Position numbers and translations under genes: made by a program
From: Mycobacterium sp. ENV421
GTDB taxonomy: Bacteria > Actinomycetota > Actinomycetes > Mycobacteriales > Mycobacteriaceae
DNA: 64,000 nt
NCBI RefSeq assembly: GCF_002887815.1
Contig: NZ_PDHO01000020.1
Span: 1 to 64,000 of the forward strand
Direction of reading: 5' to 3'
Shown: positions 44,034 to 53,733 of the stretch, piece after piece
How the letters are laid out: every line of letters starts with the position of its first letter
How positions within the stretch are numbered: position 1 is the first letter of the stretch
The notes under the pieces: generated by a model
What the model saw: the letters and a program-made list of their open reading frames with translations, nothing else
Databases searched by the model: none
Told to the model about the DNA's origin: nothing

Positions 44034-44198
44034 TCAGCGCTCCTCTCGGAACTCGACGTGGCGACGGATCACGGGGTCGTATTTCCGCAACACGATCCGA
44101 TCGGGATCGTTGCGGCGGTTCTTCTTGGTCACGTACGTATACCCGGTGCCGGCGGTCGACCGTAGCTTCACGGTGGGCCGTATCTCATTGCGTGCCAT
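44034..44198 (-). CDS. rpmG: Ribosomal protein L33, zinc-free paralogue
   Basis: A 54-residue L33 (VKLRSTAGTGYTYVTKKNRRNDPDRIVLRKYDP). It lacks the two CXXC knuckles, so it is the zinc-independent form. Its ATG shares one base with the L28 stop (TGATG). Confidence 0.93.
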   Translation of the reverse strand: MARNEIRPTVKLRSTAGTGYTYVTKKNRRNDPDRIVLRKYDPVIRRHVEFREER

Positions 44199-44434
44199 CA
44201 GATTTTCTGTCCTTCCCGGCGCAAGCGCGCCACCACGGCTTCGATCCCGTCGCGGTCGATGACCTTGATGCCCTTGGCGCTGACCCGAAGCCGGACGCGC
44301 CGACCCTCCGCCGGCAGGTAGTAGGTCTTGGTCTGGATATTCGGCGACCAGCGCCGGCTGGTGCGCCGATGCGAGTGCGACACCGAGTTCCCGAAACCCG
44401 GTGAGCGCCCGGTGACTTGGCATCGTGCGGACAT
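44198..44434 (-). CDS. rpmB2: Ribosomal protein L28, zinc-free paralogue
   Basis: A 78-residue L28 (MSARCQVTGRSPGFGNSVSHSHRRTSRRWSPNIQ, then VRLRVSAKGIKVIDRDG). One Cys only, so no zinc knuckle. The ATG at 44434 is chosen because this is the conserved start; the frame to 44497 crosses the Zur box. It is the first gene of the operon L28-L33-S14-S18-Cys-rich protein, 29 nt downstream of a palindromic Zur-type box. Confidence 0.93.
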   Translation of the reverse strand: MSARCQVTGRSPGFGNSVSHSHRRTSRRWSPNIQTKTYYLPAEGRRVRLRVSAKGIKVIDRDGIEAVVARLRREGQKI

Positions 44435-44463
44435 CGACAACCCTCCTGCGGCCGTTTGCGTTA

Positions 44464-44480
44464 TTGAAAATGATTTTCGA
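44464..44480 (-). promoter_or_regulatory. Zur box for the zinc-free ribosomal operon
   Basis: TTGAAAATGATTTTCGA with a perfect GAAAAT-G-ATTTTC core. This is close to the mycobacterial Zur motif (TGAAAATGATTTTCA) and lies 30 nt before the L28 ATG. Zur with zinc should repress the operon. Confidence 0.88.
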
Positions 44481-44518
44481 CAAGTGCCGTCTCGCACTGT
44501 AGCGTGTGCCGGCAGTTA

Positions 44519-44536
44519 ATGGAAATCGTTTTCAAT
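44519..44536 (+). promoter_or_regulatory. Second Zur-type box, for the CobW-like gene and L31
   Basis: ATGGAAATCGTTTTCAAT; read on the other strand it is TTGAAAACGATTTCCA, one mismatch within the palindrome TGGAAA / TTTTCA. It ends 12 nt before the CobW-like start, so both arms of the divergon have their own box. Confidence 0.82.
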
Positions 44537-44548
44537 ACGGGAGGTGCG

Positions 44549-45769
44549 GTGCGAACCCCGGTACTGCTCGTCGCAGGTCACGGTGACAGTGACGCCGTGG
44601 CCAGAACACTGCTGCGGCAGGAGGGAACTCTGGTCGTGCGGCACCACTTCGACGGCCACGTGGTGCACCGAGTTCTGACCACCGTCCAGAACGGCGTCCC
44701 AACCTCCGCCGGTTATGTCCTGGAGCTGGACCACGGCTGCCTGTCGTGCACGGTGCGCAATGACCTGCTCCTGCTGTTGCGCAGACTGCACCGCCGCGGC
44801 GATGTGGAGCGGATCGTCGTACACCTGGAGTCCACCCTGGAGCCCGAACCTGTCTGCTGGGCCATCAACCACATCCGCACCCGCCTCGGTCCCGGCTACG
44901 TCGACGGACCCGCGTCCCGCGACGTCGAAATCACCGGCGTCATAACCTGTTTGGATTCACCGACCTGGCTCGCGCAGGCGCTCTGCGACGACGAGCTCGA
45001 CGACGGGCGCACCGTGGCCCAGGTGGTGGTCGGCCACTGTGAGTTCGCCGACGTGATCGTGGCGCCGAGAGTGGACCGCACCACCGTGGCCGTTCTGCGT
45101 CGATTGGCGCCCCGCGCGTGGATCATCCAGCTGCCCGATCACGTCGAGGAAGCGGTGGCGAACCTGGAGTCCGGCGCGCGTCGCGGCCGCAGTGACGATC
45201 CGCACGGACCGCTGCTGGACGGTGAGCCACCACTGGACACCGACGGACAGGTGAGCATCCTCGAGTTCGCCGCCGACCGCCCGTTTCACCCTGAGCGCCT
45301 TCACGACGCGCTCGATGTCCTGCTGACGGGCGTGGTGCGCAGCCGCGGCCGGGTCTGGTTGGCCAATGAGCCCGACAACGTGATGTACCTAGAGTCCGCC
45401 GGTGGCGGACTGCGCGTCAGCTCGGGCGGAAAGTGGCTGGCGGCGATGAGCGATTCGGAGGTCGCCTACGTCGAGCCGGAGCGCCGGGTCATGGCAAGCC
45501 TGGCGTGGGACGACCGATACGGCGATCGCCGAACGTCGATGACCGTTCTGGTCTGCGGGGCGGAACGCCGCGAGATCGAGGACGCGCTGTGGCAGGCGTT
45601 GGTCACCGACGACGAGATGACCAGTCCCGAAAGCTGGGCCGATTATCCCGACCCGTTCGGCCATTGGCACGAGGAGCCGTGCGGCGACTCGGCCGGGCAC
45701 AGCGAATTATCTTCGCCCACAAGCAAGCCCACACCCAAACCCACAACCAACCACGGAGAAGATCGATGA
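44549..45769 (+). CDS. CobW/COG0523-type protein with a degenerate P-loop (Rv0106-like)
   Basis: A 406-residue protein of the CobW/COG0523 zinc-chaperone family. The usual GXXGXGK(S/T) loop is replaced by VAGHGDSDAVARTLL (no Lys), so GTP binding may be lost or altered. The metal motif of the family appears as GCLSCTVRNDLLLLL (CXXC rather than CXCC). The C-terminal CobW domain includes GRVWLANEPDNVMYLESAGGGLRV. The GTG at 44549 has GGGAGG in front, and the box upstream implies zinc control. L31 follows with an ATGA overlap. M. tuberculosis has a similar pair, Rv0106 with rpmB1 (from memory). Confidence 0.84.
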   Translation: MRTPVLLVAGHGDSDAVARTLLRQEGTLVVRHHFDGHVVHRVLTTVQNGVPTSAGYVLELDHGCLSCTVRNDLLLLLRRLHRRGDVERIVVHLESTLEPEPVCWAINHIRTRLGPGYVDGPASRDVEITGVITCLDSPTWLAQALCDDELDDGRTVAQVVVGHCEFADVIVAPRVDRTTVAVLRRLAPRAWIIQLPDHVEEAVANLESGARRGRSDDPHGPLLDGEPPLDTDGQVSILEFAADRPFHPERLHDALDVLLTGVVRSRGRVWLANEPDNVMYLESAGGGLRVSSGGKWLAAMSDSEVAYVEPERRVMASLAWDDRYGDRRTSMTVLVCGAERREIEDALWQALVTDDEMTSPESWADYPDPFGHWHEEPCGDSAGHSELSSPTSKPTPKPTTNHGEDR

Positions 45770-46015
45770 AACCCGGTATCCACCCCGACTACCGCCCGGT
45801 GGTCTTCCAGGACGCCACGACGGGCACGACGTTCCTGACTCGTTCCACGGTAACGACGTCACGCACGATCGACGTGGAGACGGCCGATGGCGTGCGCACC
45901 TACCCTCTTGTGGTCGCGGAGGTGACCGCGGACTCTCATCCGTTCTGGACCGGTGAGCGCCGGATCATGGACGCGGCCGGTCAGGTGGAGAAGTTCCGTC
46001 GCCGGTATGGCCGCA

Positions 46016-46032
<17 letters not shown>
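45766..46032 (+). CDS. rpmE2: Ribosomal protein L31, type B (zinc-free)
   Basis: An 88-residue L31 of type B: MKPGIHPDYRPVVFQDATTGTTFLTRSTVT, then SHPFWTGERRIMDAAGQVEKFRRRYG. There is no CXXC, so it is the zinc-independent form. Its ATG overlaps the stop of the CobW-like gene. The 3' end overlaps convergent fadD14 by 17 nt. With the opposite arm it makes five zinc-free ribosomal proteins in one divergon. Confidence 0.93.
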
Positions 46033-47644
<1,612 letters not shown>

Positions 47645-47690
47645 AGGCCCGAATCTATCGCGGCGGGCAACGCGGCAGGCCCGGGATCGG

Positions 47691-48713
47691 TTACCCGGTC
47701 AGTGCCGCCGGAACCCGGCGGCGGGCCGGCCACCGGAAAGCCCACGGGCGACGGCGCGAATGACGACGCGCCGCCGGCGATCGGAGCAACTCCAGTTCGA
47801 CGGGTTCGAGTTCATCGGCATCCAGGTCCGGGGTATCGCGGTACACCCGCGCCAGCGCCCGGCCGAGTTCGGCGCCGAGCAACTGGCGCATCATGTCGGC
47901 GCCCTGACGCGGGTGAGCCAACATCCACGAATGGTGCGCACCCGGCACCCGGTAGAGCGTCCCGTCGGCCCGCTCGGCCATGTCGTAGGCGTTCTCGAAC
48001 GGAACGACGCCGTCCTTCTCGCCGTGCACGACGATCGTGGGCACACCGTTGGCGCGCATGGCGACCAGCTTGTCGCCGAAGTCGCCGGAGCCCAGAAGCG
48101 CCCTCAGGGACCCGGACAGTCCGCGCGGCGAGCGCGTATTTCGAGCCAGTGCACCCGCCATCACCCGCAGATAGCCGGCCATTTCACCCAACGGGAGCCG
48201 CCTCGGGTCGCCCTGGGCGTCGACGGCAACGGCCAGTAGCCGCTCGGCGACCGCGCGGGGTGAGCGGTGCCCGGACGAGATCGACTCGTCGAACGGCGCG
48301 CCCGCGGCGGCGTTGAGCAACACCGCCGCCAGCACCCGCTCGGGTGCGCGGGCCGCCAGGTCGACGATCATCCGGCCACCCATGGAGTGGCCGAGAAAAA
48401 CCGCTTTCCGGACGCCCACTGCATCCAGGGCGCGCAGCGTCAGATCGACACGGCGTTCCAGCGTTGCCTCGGCGGGCAGCCTCGGCGTTCCGCCATGACC
48501 GGCGGCGTCGACAGCGATCACGCTGAATCCCAGCGCCCCCAGCCGGCTCAGCAGCCCCAGATAGGCCCGCGCGTTCAGGCCGTAGCCGTGCAGGAACACC
48601 AGCGGGACACCGCGGCCGCCGGTCGAGACGCCGACCCGGTGACCGTCGTCGAGGCGCACCACGTCGTGGCTGAGCCGGACGCGCGCACCGGAAGGCAGTT
48701 CTGTGGTGGTCAC
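47691..48713 (-). CDS. Alpha/beta-hydrolase
   Basis: A 340-residue hydrolase of the alpha/beta fold. The oxyanion region is PLVFLHGYGLNARAYL, the nucleophile elbow FLGHSMGGRMIVDLA, the acid Asp in VHGEKDGVVPFENA and the His in PGAHHSWML. It is generally like the many lipase/esterase or hydroxy-acyl hydrolases of the genus; the substrate is not clear. The GTG at 48713 is chosen over a TTG at 48785 because the extra 24 residues look non-coding. It follows fadD14 by 46 nt on the same strand, the last 40 residues being Arg/Pro-rich and variable. Confidence 0.78.
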   Translation of the reverse strand: MTTTELPSGARVRLSHDVVRLDDGHRVGVSTGGRGVPLVFLHGYGLNARAYLGLLSRLGALGFSVIAVDAAGHGGTPRLPAEATLERRVDLTLRALDAVGVRKAVFLGHSMGGRMIVDLAARAPERVLAAVLLNAAAGAPFDESISSGHRSPRAVAERLLAVAVDAQGDPRRLPLGEMAGYLRVMAGALARNTRSPRGLSGSLRALLGSGDFGDKLVAMRANGVPTIVVHGEKDGVVPFENAYDMAERADGTLYRVPGAHHSWMLAHPRQGADMMRQLLGAELGRALARVYRDTPDLDADELEPVELELLRSPAARRHSRRRPWAFRWPARRRVPAALTG

Positions 48714-48808
48714 CGGCCTGGGATTAACCGCAGATCGGCTTCGCACACTGTGTCGTTGGCGACTGATCGGCGCGGGTGTGAGCAACTCGCCCGTGCCATG
48801 CTGGCCCG

Positions 48809-49141
48809 GTGGTTGTGCTGAAATCAGCGGCTCTGTTCCTGGCTGCGGCGCTTCTGGAGATCGGCGGCGCCTGGCTGGTGTGGCAGGGCGTCCGCGAACA
48901 TCGAGGCTGGGTTTGGGTCGGCTTCGGTGTAATCGCTTTGGGGGCTTACGGTTTCGTCGCGACGCTGCAGCCCGACCCGCACTTCGGCCGAATCCTGGCC
49001 GCGTATGGCGGGGTATTTGTCGCCGGCTCGCTGCTCTGGGGCATGGCGGCCGATGGTTTTCGCCCGGACCGCTGGGATGTGACCGGTTCGATCATCTGCC
49101 TGGTGGGGGTGGCGCTGATCATGTACGGCCCACGGTCCTGA
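48809..49141 (+). CDS. YnfA/UPF0060-family membrane protein
   Basis: A 110-residue membrane protein with four helices. The family pattern is clear: LLEIGGAWLVWQGVREHRGW, YGFVATLQPDPHFGRILAAYGGVFVAGSLLWGMAADGFRPDRWDVTGSIICLVGVALIMYGP. It is close in layout to small multidrug-resistance-type transporters, but its substrate is unknown. The start is GTG at 48809; its promoter must lie in the 95-nt gap behind the hydrolase. A strong terminator follows. Confidence 0.9.
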   Translation: MVVLKSAALFLAAALLEIGGAWLVWQGVREHRGWVWVGFGVIALGAYGFVATLQPDPHFGRILAAYGGVFVAGSLLWGMAADGFRPDRWDVTGSIICLVGVALIMYGPRS

Positions 49142-49149
49142 AAGGACAA

Positions 49150-49178
49150 GAACCCGGCCGGGTGCTCCGGCCGGGTTC
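49150..49178. terminator. Bidirectional terminator
   Basis: A perfect 12-bp stem GAACCCGGCCGG / CCGGCCGGGTTC with a GTGCT loop, between the YnfA-like gene (stops 49141) and the opposing CsbD gene (stops 49190). The T-tract is poor in both directions, but the stem is very stable. Confidence 0.8.
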
Positions 49179-49189
49179 TCGCACCTCGT

Positions 49190-49423
49190 CTACTGGTGCG
49201 ACTCTTGTCGCTTCTCTTGGGCCTTCGCCTCGCCGCGAGCCTTCTCGGCCTCGGCTTCCTTGGCCGCGGCGTCACGCTGAGCCTCGGCCTTGTCCTGCTG
49301 CGCCTTGCCCTCTTCGGTGAGGTCATCGCTGCCGGTCACGGCGCCGACGGCTTCCTTGGCCTTGCCCTTGACGTCTTCGACGACGCCCTTGATGCCCTCT
49401 TCGGGTCCGCTGTTGTCTGCCAT
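49190..49423 (-). CDS. CsbD-family stress protein
   Basis: A 77-residue hydrophilic protein with the CsbD pattern EEGIKGVVEDVKGKAKEAVGAVTGSDDLTEEGKAQQDKAEAQRDAA, followed by a Lys/Glu/Ala-rich helical tail. CsbD proteins are induced by general stress through alternative sigma factors in other bacteria; the function is unknown. AGGAGGA lies 5 nt before the ATG, one of the best ribosome sites in the window, which suggests high expression. Confidence 0.88.
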   Translation of the reverse strand: MADNSGPEEGIKGVVEDVKGKAKEAVGAVTGSDDLTEEGKAQQDKAEAQRDAAAKEAEAEKARGEAKAQEKRQESHQ

Positions 49424-49676
49424 GGGTCCTCCTTGGCGTCTGTTCCTGCAGTGCGGGATGAGGCGCATGCGCACCGTGCATCCCATTGACCGGGCGATTT
49501 CTCGGTCAGCGCCGGTCGTCTTCGACCGCGCAACCGCACATCCGCCCGCAGGTCCGGGGTTCCCGGCCCTGCCCCGACTAAACAACTCCAGGCGAATCTG
49601 CAGGAGCGGGAACGTTTTCATCGGCAACGACGATGTACCTGGAGGATCATTGGGCGGGAAAAGAGGAGACACGATC

Positions 49677-49991
49677 ATGCGGACCGCATATGCGCTCGCC
49701 GCGGTGGCGGCCGCGGGTGGAATCGTCGCAGGGCCGGCCGCGACGGCGTGGGCCGACAGTTCGGCACAGGCCACGATCAGCCAGCTGCAGAGTCAGGGTT
49801 ACACCGTGAACATCGACCGCATCGGCACGGGTCCGATGTCGAAGTGTGTGGTCACAAATGTGCGCAATCCGCAGACCGTCACTCAGTGGGTGCCCTATAC
49901 CGGACCGGGGCGCGGCAACAATCGCACCATTCTGGTGCCGGTGGTCACCAGCCAGACGATCTCGGTGTCACTGGACTGCAGCGCGCACTAG
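49677..49991 (+). CDS. Small secreted mycobacterial protein
   Basis: A 104-residue exported protein with a signal peptide (MRTAYALAAVAAAGGIVAGPAATAWADSS, cut after about residue 26). The mature part ATISQLQSQGYTVNIDRIGTGPMSKCVVTNVRNPQTVTQWVPYTG to VVTSQTISVSLDCSAH holds two Cys that could be a disulfide. It is a common secreted family of unknown function, distantly like the product of 22938-23123. A GAGGAGA site precedes the ATG. Its TAG interlocks with the stop of the opposite gene (CTAG). Confidence 0.8.
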   Translation: MRTAYALAAVAAAGGIVAGPAATAWADSSAQATISQLQSQGYTVNIDRIGTGPMSKCVVTNVRNPQTVTQWVPYTGPGRGNNRTILVPVVTSQTISVSLDCSAH

Positions 49992-50377
49992 TCCAAGTCC
50001 ACGCGGATGGTGAGCAGGTTGTCTCCCATCGCGCGTACCGCCGCACTGTTCATCCGAGGAAGCTCGGACAGGCGCGCCCGCGCGTCGTCGTCAGGTAAAA
50101 CCACGGCGGTTCCGCTGTGCCAGCGACCGCGGACGCGGACCCGTACCCGCGGGTTCGCCGCGATGTTGCGGACATATTGGGATCGATCGCCGAATTCCGA
50201 CACCAGCCAGAACTTTTCACCGTCGAGCCGGCCGCCGATCGGGGTGGTCCGCGGTTGGCCGGATTTTCGCCCGGTCGTCTCCAGCAGAGTCTGAATCGGG
50301 ACCAGCCGCATCAGTGGGTTGGCGACCCGCCGCTGGACGAAGTTGACGACGCGCTGCCGTGGAGTCGAAGTCATCAC
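49988..50377 (-). CDS. Deazaflavin-dependent (F420) nitroreductase-family protein
   Basis: A 129-residue protein of the Ddn split-barrel family. ETTGRKSGQPRTTPIGGRLDGEKFWLVSEFGDRSQYVRNIAANPRVRVRVRGRW is the F420/FMN-binding pattern. It probably uses reduced F420; the substrate is unknown. Two ATG codons, at 50377 and 50374, are possible starts. It follows the beta-propeller gene by 18 nt. Confidence 0.88.
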   Translation of the reverse strand: MMTSTPRQRVVNFVQRRVANPLMRLVPIQTLLETTGRKSGQPRTTPIGGRLDGEKFWLVSEFGDRSQYVRNIAANPRVRVRVRGRWHSGTAVVLPDDDARARLSELPRMNSAAVRAMGDNLLTIRVDLD

Positions 50378-50395
50378 TCCATCGTGGCAGCCCGG

Positions 50396-51535
50396 TCAGG
50401 ATGCCGCGACGGCCATCTGGGGCTGTGGCACGGCCGGATCGAGCCGGATGGCGGTGATCGCACCGGCGTAGTCCGCCGCGTACAGCCGGTTCCGCACCGG
50501 GTCGACGGCCAGGCAGGACAACTGCGGGCCGATGACGACGCTGTCGACGATCTCGGTGGTGGCGGTGCACATCACCGCGATCTCGTCACGGTCGACGATG
50601 TAGGCGCACGCGCCGCCGCGGCTGAGCACCAGCTGCGTCGGGACCCCACCCATGTCGATGGTGTCGGTGACGCGGGCCCCGGCGATGTCGATGACATGGA
50701 TGACGCCGCCGAGTTCAACGTCCCACCCGGTGGCAAAAACGGTGCGGCCGTTGGGCACAACTGCGATGTCACCGATCGAACCGTCGATGGACACTCCGGC
50801 TTTGACCGCACGGGCGGTGGTGTCGACGATCGCCAGCATGCCGCCCGTCGGGGTGGTCAGCGCGGCGAACAGACGCGTGCCATCGGCATTGAGCCGAACC
50901 GTCTCGATGGAGGCGCCGGGCGCGGCCGGGACGGCGATGCTGGTGACGGAGCCGGACTCGATGTCGATGACCGCGATATCGACATCGTCCTCGCCGGTCC
51001 TGCCGACGTAGAGAACGTCGCCGGCCGGGCTGACGGCCAGGCCGGAAAGCGTCATGTCGAACGTCTTAGCCGCGAGCGGTGTCGCGGTGCGGGTGTCGAC
51101 GGCGATGACGGCATCCTCGGCGTTGGAGGCTGCGCTGACGTAGGCGCGGTCACCGACGATGACGGCCGCGTATGGCTCGCTGAGCCCGTCGATGGTCGCG
51201 GTGACCGACAGCGTGGCGGTGTCGATGACGCCCACCACGTCGGCGCCGTAGTGGGCGGTGATGAGATGACGGCCGTCCGGGCTGACGGCGATGTCGCTGA
51301 CGGGTCCGTGCCCGACGGCGAGCGTGCGGGCGACGGTCATCACCGGCGCTGCGATCGGGTCGGTCAGCGGCTCCAGTCCGGCGCCGCCCAGCAGCTGGGG
51401 CAGCAGGTCGCCGATAGGGGTCCGTCGGATCGACGGCAGCGAGGACAGCCACAGAGAGCGCTCCGCGGTGGCCCGCTCAGCCACCGCGACACCGGTGACA
51501 TTGGACCCTTCCGTAACTCCCGTTGTGTTTGCCAT
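50396..51535 (-). CDS. YncE/NHL-type beta-propeller protein
   Basis: A 379-residue protein with about seven beta-propeller blades of the YVTN/YncE type. Repeating units such as ISDIAVSPDGRHLITAHYGADVVGVIDTAT and LSGLAVSPAGDVLYVGRTGEDDVDIAVID recur every 40 residues. No signal peptide is obvious, so it may be cytosolic. Such propellers often act as scaffolds. GGAGG lies 9 nt before the ATG. A -10-like TACACT on the minus strand (51620-51625) is a possible promoter. It precedes the F420-type reductase in one transcript. Confidence 0.83.
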   Translation of the reverse strand: MANTTGVTEGSNVTGVAVAERATAERSLWLSSLPSIRRTPIGDLLPQLLGGAGLEPLTDPIAAPVMTVARTLAVGHGPVSDIAVSPDGRHLITAHYGADVVGVIDTATLSVTATIDGLSEPYAAVIVGDRAYVSAASNAEDAVIAVDTRTATPLAAKTFDMTLSGLAVSPAGDVLYVGRTGEDDVDIAVIDIESGSVTSIAVPAAPGASIETVRLNADGTRLFAALTTPTGGMLAIVDTTARAVKAGVSIDGSIGDIAVVPNGRTVFATGWDVELGGVIHVIDIAGARVTDTIDMGGVPTQLVLSRGGACAYIVDRDEIAVMCTATTEIVDSVVIGPQLSCLAVDPVRNRLYAADYAGAITAIRLDPAVPQPQMAVAAS

Positions 51536-52025
51536 GATCTCGTACCTCCGGCGGCCTGGACTGCACCGCGCATTGTCTTTAGTCGTTTTCGCGTTACCTG
51601 CCGGTAACCGCCTGGGTCGAGTGTAGCTAGTCAATTCACGGAGAATTCGCGGCTTTTCGGAACCCATTCCCAAGCACGCCGAAGATCTCAGCAACTGCTA
51701 AGACAGTGATCGTTATCATTTCGTTGCAAAGGTTTGATGGCCGTGCGAAAAGGTATTCTGACGTGCCCATTTAGCAGTATTCAAGATCACAGACGAATGG
51801 ATGCAACGACCCGCGTCCTTAGATTTTCTTACCGGCGCCGGGCCGAAAGAGGCACAAATCACAATGCCTCAGCCGCGTCTAAATTCCTAAGGAAAGTTCT
51901 TAACTTATTGACGCGCCCGGAGCTCCGCCGAGGCAGGATGTGGCCCTCGACGATCTTGATGTCGACCGTGTTCGCTGATCGGCAGGCTTAGCGAGTCAGT
52001 CTCAGCAATTCGCCAGTGGTCCAGA
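51536..52025. other. 490-nt intergenic region, AT-rich, no convincing gene
   Basis: The region is clearly lower in GC than its surroundings, with stretches such as TTCCTAAGGAAAGTTCTTAAC near 51885-51905. An 85-codon frame at 51734-51991 begins with TTG and is not convincing by composition. The promoter of the beta-propeller gene should lie at its left end (TACACT on the minus strand). The AT-rich part may be a remnant or a regulatory region; nothing else is identified. Confidence 0.5.
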
Positions 52026-53030
52026 TCACACCATCTGTTCGACGGTCCCGCGGCTGCGGACCGGATCGCTGCCCAACACATAGGACGGCTCGGTGTGGCC
52101 GACCACGGTGCCGCCGGCCACCCGCCGACAGGCTTGCTGGAACTCCGGCAGCGGATCCATCGCGAGGTGCGTCGCGTTGAGCGCGGCCCAGGTTGCGGCA
52201 CGCCGCGCGGCTCGTTCCACCGGGTGAGGCGGTTGATGCCCGAGCATCTGCGCCGCCCAGTCCGGCATGCTGTCGCGGATGGCCCAGTCGAAGAACTTGG
52301 CCTCCTGCGGAACGTCCGGATTGTTCTGCAGGTTGGGCCCGGTGAACATGGCGGCGCCGTGAGTCAGGGCCAGCCGCGGTAGATACGACCGCAGGCAATC
52401 GAGGGTCTCGGCCTTGGTCGACGGCAGGTCGGTGCCGCCCAGGGCATGACCGACTCGCACGAACTCGCCGTAGTACCGGTCGATGTTGCGCAGCGGCGTC
52501 GGGTGATAGAGCTCGTGGCCCGTCGCAATCCCCCAGACCACGGTGGCGTAATTCCAGCGCAGCCATTCGGGATCGTCGGCGTCATAGGGCAAGCCGTCGG
52601 GCCGCACTCCCTTGATCGTGTGGTGCATGGCGCGCACGGTTTGGGCAACCCGCTCGGCGGTGGCGGTGGATCCGTAGGCAGTTCCGATGAAGAACGCCAC
52701 CGAGTGGGCAAGGCGGACCCCGGACCCTTTGAGATCCAGCCGACCGGTGGGGTTGCCGTCCTCGTCGTGCTCGACGACCCGGGAATGATCGGAGCCCATC
52801 CAGAAGATGCTCGGGTCGAAGCGCTCGATGAATGCGGCGCACTGCAGTCCGAAGATCAATGCAGGGGTGTGCGAGTGGACATGCCAGACCGCGCTTCCGG
52901 GACCGAACCAGCCCGGGTCGCCCTCGGGTTCGGAAAACTCCAGACCACGAAAGAACTTCCCGCGGATGTTCTTGTCGAAATCGCCTCTGATCTTGCGCTC
53001 GAGAAGCTGGTGCGGCAGTGGCAGTTTCAT
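52026..53030 (-). CDS. MpaB-family oxygenase (DUF2236)
   Basis: A 334-residue protein of the DUF2236/MpaB group, which includes latex-clearing protein relatives thought to bind heme. Two conserved regions are visible: VRAMHHTIKGVRPDGLPYDADDPEWLRWNYATVVWGIATGHELYHPTPLRNIDRYYGEF, with the His of MHHTIKG a likely heme ligand, and FDPSIFWMGSDHSRV. The substrate is unknown. It faces a TetR regulator across a 26-bp perfect palindrome at 53060, so it is probably repressed by that regulator. Confidence 0.85.
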   Translation of the reverse strand: MKLPLPHQLLERKIRGDFDKNIRGKFFRGLEFSEPEGDPGWFGPGSAVWHVHSHTPALIFGLQCAAFIERFDPSIFWMGSDHSRVVEHDEDGNPTGRLDLKGSGVRLAHSVAFFIGTAYGSTATAERVAQTVRAMHHTIKGVRPDGLPYDADDPEWLRWNYATVVWGIATGHELYHPTPLRNIDRYYGEFVRVGHALGGTDLPSTKAETLDCLRSYLPRLALTHGAAMFTGPNLQNNPDVPQEAKFFDWAIRDSMPDWAAQMLGHQPPHPVERAARRAATWAALNATHLAMDPLPEFQQACRRVAGGTVVGHTEPSYVLGSDPVRSRGTVEQMV

Positions 53031-53059
53031 CTCGGCTGATCCCTTCCGGCGAGCACGCC

Positions 53060-53085
53060 ATTTTGGTTACGCCCGTAACCAAAAT
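53060..53085. promoter_or_regulatory. 26-bp palindromic operator between the MpaB oxygenase and TetR
   Basis: Two perfect 12-bp arms, ATTTTGGTTACG and CGTAACCAAAAT, around CC. It lies 30 nt before the oxygenase ATG and 17 nt before the regulator ATG. This is a textbook site for a TetR dimer. TAACAT at 53085-53090 is a -10-like hexamer for the regulator, giving a nearly leaderless mRNA. Confidence 0.88.
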
Positions 53086-53101
53086 AACATGGCGCCGCCC
53101 G

Positions 53102-53719
53102 ATGTCCGTATATCCTCGGCCAATGCCGAGTGCCACCCGGTGGGCGGGTTTGTCCGCCGCCGACCGCCAGGCCGAGCGCCGGACCCTTCTGGTCCGTGCC
53201 GCCTACGCGCTGTTCGGCGAGGGCGGCGAGACCGCGATGTCCGTGCGGTCGGTGTGCCGGGCAGCCGAACTCAACACCCGTTACTTCTACGAGAGCTTCA
53301 CCGACACCGATGCACTCCTTGGCGCCGTCTACGACGAGGTTGCGGGAGAACTCGGCGGGATGCTGACCGCGGCGATGGCCGGTGCCCGCGACCGGCGCGC
53401 CCGGCTACGGGCCGGCATCCGAGCGGTGCTCGCCTTCAGCGCGGCCGACCCGCGGCGGGGCAGGATCCTGTTCACCGAGGCACGCACCAATCCCGTTCTG
53501 GCCGCGCGGCGGACCCTGGCCCAGGACCACGTCCGCGAACTCGTCCTCGACGAGCACCGCCGCACCGCACCCGAATCCGACCGGGTGGCAACCGAAGTCG
53601 GTGCTGCGATGTATGCGGGCGCGATGGCCGAGTTGGCCCAGCAGTGGCTGGCCGGCACACTCGGCGATGACGTCGACGCGGTCGTCGCCCATGCCGTTCG
53701 GCTACTGCTGCCGAACTAG
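53102..53719 (+). CDS. TetR-family regulator of the MpaB oxygenase gene
   Basis: A repressor of 205 residues. The helix-turn-helix (about residues 22-68) reads LLVRAAYALFGEGGETAMSVRSVCRAAELNTRYFYESFTDTDALL. The C-terminal ligand domain shows no recognised group. The start is either ATG at 53102 or ATG at 53123; neither has a clear ribosome site, and a leaderless or near-leaderless mRNA is likely. It should bind the 26-bp palindrome and repress itself and the oxygenase. Confidence 0.87.
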   Translation: MSVYPRPMPSATRWAGLSAADRQAERRTLLVRAAYALFGEGGETAMSVRSVCRAAELNTRYFYESFTDTDALLGAVYDEVAGELGGMLTAAMAGARDRRARLRAGIRAVLAFSAADPRRGRILFTEARTNPVLAARRTLAQDHVRELVLDEHRRTAPESDRVATEVGAAMYAGAMAELAQQWLAGTLGDDVDAVVAHAVRLLLPN

Positions 53720-53733
53720 TCCCTCACTCATAC

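Noticed and set aside
51734..51991. 85-codon frame in the AT-rich gap
   Set aside because: TTG start, no clear ribosome site, Arg/Ser-rich composition and no domain; kept only as part of the intergenic region.
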